Below, piece by piece: positions 13,665 to 15,759 of a stretch of 15,759 bases of DNA. Both the position numbers and the translations under genes were made by a program. The stretch is from Thermomicrobiales bacterium (lineage in GTDB: Bacteria > Chloroflexota > Chloroflexia > Thermomicrobiales > UBA6265). How positions within the stretch are numbered: the first letter of the stretch is position 1; each line of letters opens with the position of its first letter. The notes under the pieces were generated by a model. It was not told where the DNA came from and did not search any database. It saw only the letters and a program-made list of their open reading frames with translations. The stretch is from the NCBI GenBank assembly GCA_025937615.1, contig JAICRA010000004.1, forward strand, positions 1-15,759, read 5' to 3'.

Positions 13665-15759
13665 CCGGCAACCCTCCCCAATGGCAGCACATCCAATTTG
13701 CCGGGACTTGCCTCGAGAGCGTCTTTGGGCGACGCTGTATCGACCGGGACCGGATAGCGACCAGTGAGGCACCCGAGACATCGATTCCGCTCCCCTGCCG
13801 CACGCAGGAGCCCGTCGAGACTGAGATACCCGAGGGTATCCGCCCCAAGATGGCGTCGAATCTCCTCCAAATCCCGGCCATGGGCAATCAGGCTCTCGCG
13901 CTGTCCCATGTCGATCCCGAAGTGACAGGTGTGGGCGATCGGCGGCGCCGAGATGCGGAGATGGATCGCCGTGGCTCCGCCCCGCCGCAGCAGATCGACG
14001 ATCTGAGGCATCGTGTTGCCACGGACGACGCTGTCGTCGACGATCACCACCCGCTTGTCCTTCACCGCTCCTCGCAGTGGGTTGAACTTGAGCCGAATCC
14101 CGGATTGACGCGAATGCTGGTCGGGCTGGATGAAGGTGCGGCCAACATAGCGGTTCTTCACTAACCCCTCGCTGAGGGGGAGGTCCATCTCCTGGGCATA
14201 GCCGATAGCCGCCGGTACTCCGGAATCGGGGACTCCGATGACCAGGTCTGCCTGCGCCGGGTGCTCCTTGGCCAACTCGCGGCCCATCGCTACCCGCGCC
14301 TCGAAGGCCGTCTGGCCATCGAGCACGCTGTCGGGCCGGGCAAAGTAGATCTGCTCGAAGACACAGAGCGCCGGATGCGGCGGGTTCGCCATCAAGTCGG
14401 AGCGGAGTCCGGCGTCGTCGAGGCGGAGAATCTCGCCCGGCTGCACGTCGCGCACCAGTTCCGCCCCGACGGTATCGAGCGCGCAGCTCTCGGAGGCGAT
14501 GAGCCAGTGGTCGTCGCGCCAGCCGAGGCAGAGCGGGCGCAGGCCGTGTGGGTCGCGGACCGCGAAAAGCGCGTCGTTGGTGAGGATCGTGAGTGAGTAC
14601 GCCCCGGAGGCCAGCTCCATCATGCGCCGGATGCGCTCTTCCCAGGTTCCCTGCCCGTGCAGGATCAAGAGCGCCAGCAACTCGCTGTCCGAACCGGTCA
14701 CCGGCTCGACACCACGCTCCCGCACCAGCCGGCGCAGCTCGAGCGGGTTGACGATGTTGCCGTTGTGCCCGAGTGCGAGCGCCTGACCGTCCGACTCGAC
14801 CAGAATTGGTTGCGCGTTCTCGATGCGTGAGCTGCCGGTCGTCGAGTACCGCGTATGGCCGATGGCGCCAATACCGGTCAGCGAGTCGATCTCATCCGGG
14901 CGGAAGATCTGGTCAACCCGGCCCATGCCGAGTGAGACCCCGATCCGACCGTCCCGCAGCACGGCGACGCCCGCACTCTCCTGACCCCGATGCTGCAACG
15001 CCATAAGCCCGATCAGCGTCGTGCGGCCTACATCGGTGCCCTCGGCCCAGATGCCGAAGACGCCGCACGCCTCACGCGGCTTGTCGTCACTCTGATGAGA
15101 CACCGGCGCCGGCGTGTCAGCAAATTCGTCAGTGAGGGCTGCAACCTGCTGATACTTGGTCAGGACGCCGCGCAGTGCCTCGTCGGTCACCTCTGTCGTG
15201 TCGCGGTAGACCTGCTTGTCGAGCATGGCCTCTTTCCGCCCACCCGGCCAGATGCGCCAGGAGTCGTTGTCGATCACGTCGGCGACGAGCAGGTTGCCAT
15301 CGGCGTCTCGTCCGAACTCGATCTTGAGGTCAACGAGTTGCACATCCTGCTTCGCCCAGGCGGTCTCTAACGTCTGGAAGACCTGTCGGCCAATGTCAGT
15401 GAGACGGTCGATTTCATCCGCCGTCGCTACGCCATGGGCCACGATCCAATCCGCGTCGACGAGCGGGTCGTGATTGGCGTCATCCTTGAAGAAGAGCTCG
15501 ACCACCGTCGGGTCAAATCGTGTCCCTTCCGGCACGTCGTTGCGCTTCAGGTAGGAGCCGGTGGCGATGCGCCGCATCACCACCTCGAGCGGAATCATGT
15601 CGCAGCGGCGAACGACCATCTCGTCCGCGGCCGGGGCGTCGATGAAATGGGTCGGGATGCCGGACGCGCGGAGAAGCCGGAAGACGTTGCTCGTAGTCCG
15701 TCCACTGAGCGCGCCTTTGCCTGGCAACCGATCGCGGCGAGCGCCGTCTCCGGCCGTGA
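13661..15759 (-). CDS. Fused SAICAR synthetase-amidophosphoribosyltransferase (PurC-PurF), 5' partial
   Basis: One frame encodes two purine enzymes. Residues are numbered from the first complete codon in the window (15757). Residues 1 to about 208 are SAICAR synthetase (PurC, step 7), lacking its first few dozen residues: TAGDGARR, MIPLEVVMRRIATGSYLKRN, VELFFKDDANHDP, LVDLKIEFGRD and ADVIDNDSWRIWP. The wording matches the metazoan PAICS type. After a linker of about 20 residues, residues 231-698 are a full PurF (step 1). It has nucleophile C231 (CGVFGIW), QHRGQESAG, HTRYSTTG, GHNGNIVN, four [4Fe-4S] ligands at C465, C611, C660 and C663, and PRPP motif VVIVDDSVVRGNT. The 468-residue length and cluster positions match Bacillus subtilis PurF (B. 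subtilis C236, C382, C437, C440). The TTG at 15727 is not the start, because the frame continues PurC-like to the window edge. PurF chemistry needs a free N-terminal Cys, so cleavage or an internal start is implied. The gene heads the purCF-purD-purN-purE cluster. Confidence 0.93.
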   Translation of the reverse strand, partial: TAGDGARRDRLPGKGALSGRTTSNVFRLLRASGIPTHFIDAPAADEMVVRRCDMIPLEVVMRRIATGSYLKRNDVPEGTRFDPTVVELFFKDDANHDPLVDADWIVAHGVATADEIDRLTDIGRQVFQTLETAWAKQDVQLVDLKIEFGRDADGNLLVADVIDNDSWRIWPGGRKEAMLDKQVYRDTTEVTDEALRGVLTKYQQVAALTDEFADTPAPVSHQSDDKPREACGVFGIWAEGTDVGRTTLIGLMALQHRGQESAGVAVLRDGRIGVSLGMGRVDQIFRPDEIDSLTGIGAIGHTRYSTTGSSRIENAQPILVESDGQALALGHNGNIVNPLELRRLVRERGVEPVTGSDSELLALLILHGQGTWEERIRRMMELASGAYSLTILTNDALFAVRDPHGLRPLCLGWRDDHWLIASESCALDTVGAELVRDVQPGEILRLDDAGLRSDLMANPPHPALCVFEQIYFARPDSVLDGQTAFEARVAMGRELAKEHPAQADLVIGVPDSGVPAAIGYAQEMDLPLSEGLVKNRYVGRTFIQPDQHSRQSGIRLKFNPLRGAVKDKRVVIVDDSVVRGNTMPQIVDLLRRGGATAIHLRISAPPIAHTCHFGIDMGQRESLIAHGRDLEEIRRHLGADTLGYLSLDGLLRAAGERNRCLGCLTGRYPVPVDTASPKDALEASPGKLDVLPLGRVAG

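Noticed and set aside
15725..15727. TTG as the start of the PurC-PurF gene
   Set aside because: The codons upstream in the same frame encode TAGDGARRDR, which continues the PurC pattern to the window edge, so the gene is truncated rather than started here.
1..15759. CRISPR arrays, tRNA or rRNA genes, insertion sequences, phage genes
   Set aside because: No spaced direct repeats, tRNA cloverleaf, rRNA-like stretch or transposase motif was seen on reading. This was by eye only, without tRNAscan or profile searches.

Overview
The window is a gene-dense stretch of chromosomal core genes from a GC-rich bacterium (about 60-65% GC by eye), with GTG starts for gmk, rqcH, corC, acpP, nusB and purN. 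No phage genes, transposons, CRISPR array, tRNA or rRNA were recognised. The priA-def-gmk-rqcH grouping, an [4Fe-4S] Bacillus-type PurF, and a PurE/PurC pair related to metazoan PAICS suggest a Gram-positive-like or Chloroflexota (Thermomicrobia/Sphaerobacter-like) bacterium. That placement is inference from gene style, not a phylogeny.

Left part (1-6297): the 5'-truncated primosomal helicase gene priA, a small lipoprotein gene with a cupredoxin-like body, and peptide deformylase (def) lie on the + strand. Guanylate kinase (gmk) converges on def with an 8-nt gap. The ribosome quality-control gene rqcH diverges from gmk across 49 nt. In Bacillus subtilis gmk, priA, def and rqcH (yloA) also lie close together, so this is a rearranged remnant of a conserved replication/translation neighbourhood.

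Right part (6286-15759): everything is on the - strand. In transcription order it reads purC-purF fusion (5' end outside the window), purD, purN, purE, accC, nusB, acpP, tatC, and a CNNM/CorC-type membrane protein whose 3' end overlaps rqcH by 12 bp. The four purine genes are tightly coupled: ATGA overlap purCF/purD, GTGA overlap purD/purN, 8-nt gap purN/purE. They supply de novo purine steps 1, 2, 3, 6 and 7. accC and acpP serve fatty-acid synthesis, nusB rRNA antitermination, and tatC export of folded proteins.

The most interesting item is the first purine gene. One uninterrupted frame joins a SAICAR synthetase (PurC) of the PAICS type to a complete PurF. PurF's catalytic cysteine must be a free N-terminal residue, yet here it lies about 230 residues into the visible protein. 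Either the protein cuts itself into two enzymes, or PurF is also translated from an internal start (a GTG lies exactly 12 codons before the cysteine). The nearby PurE is of class II (AIR carboxylase) type and no purK is present. The cluster therefore holds both halves of animal PAICS, but PurC is fused to PurF instead of PurE. Smaller oddities are a 15-residue active-site-loop insertion in PurN, a P-loop Asp in Gmk, a D-to-E change in the DR motif of RqcH, and a perfect 14-bp-arm hairpin between tatC and corC.
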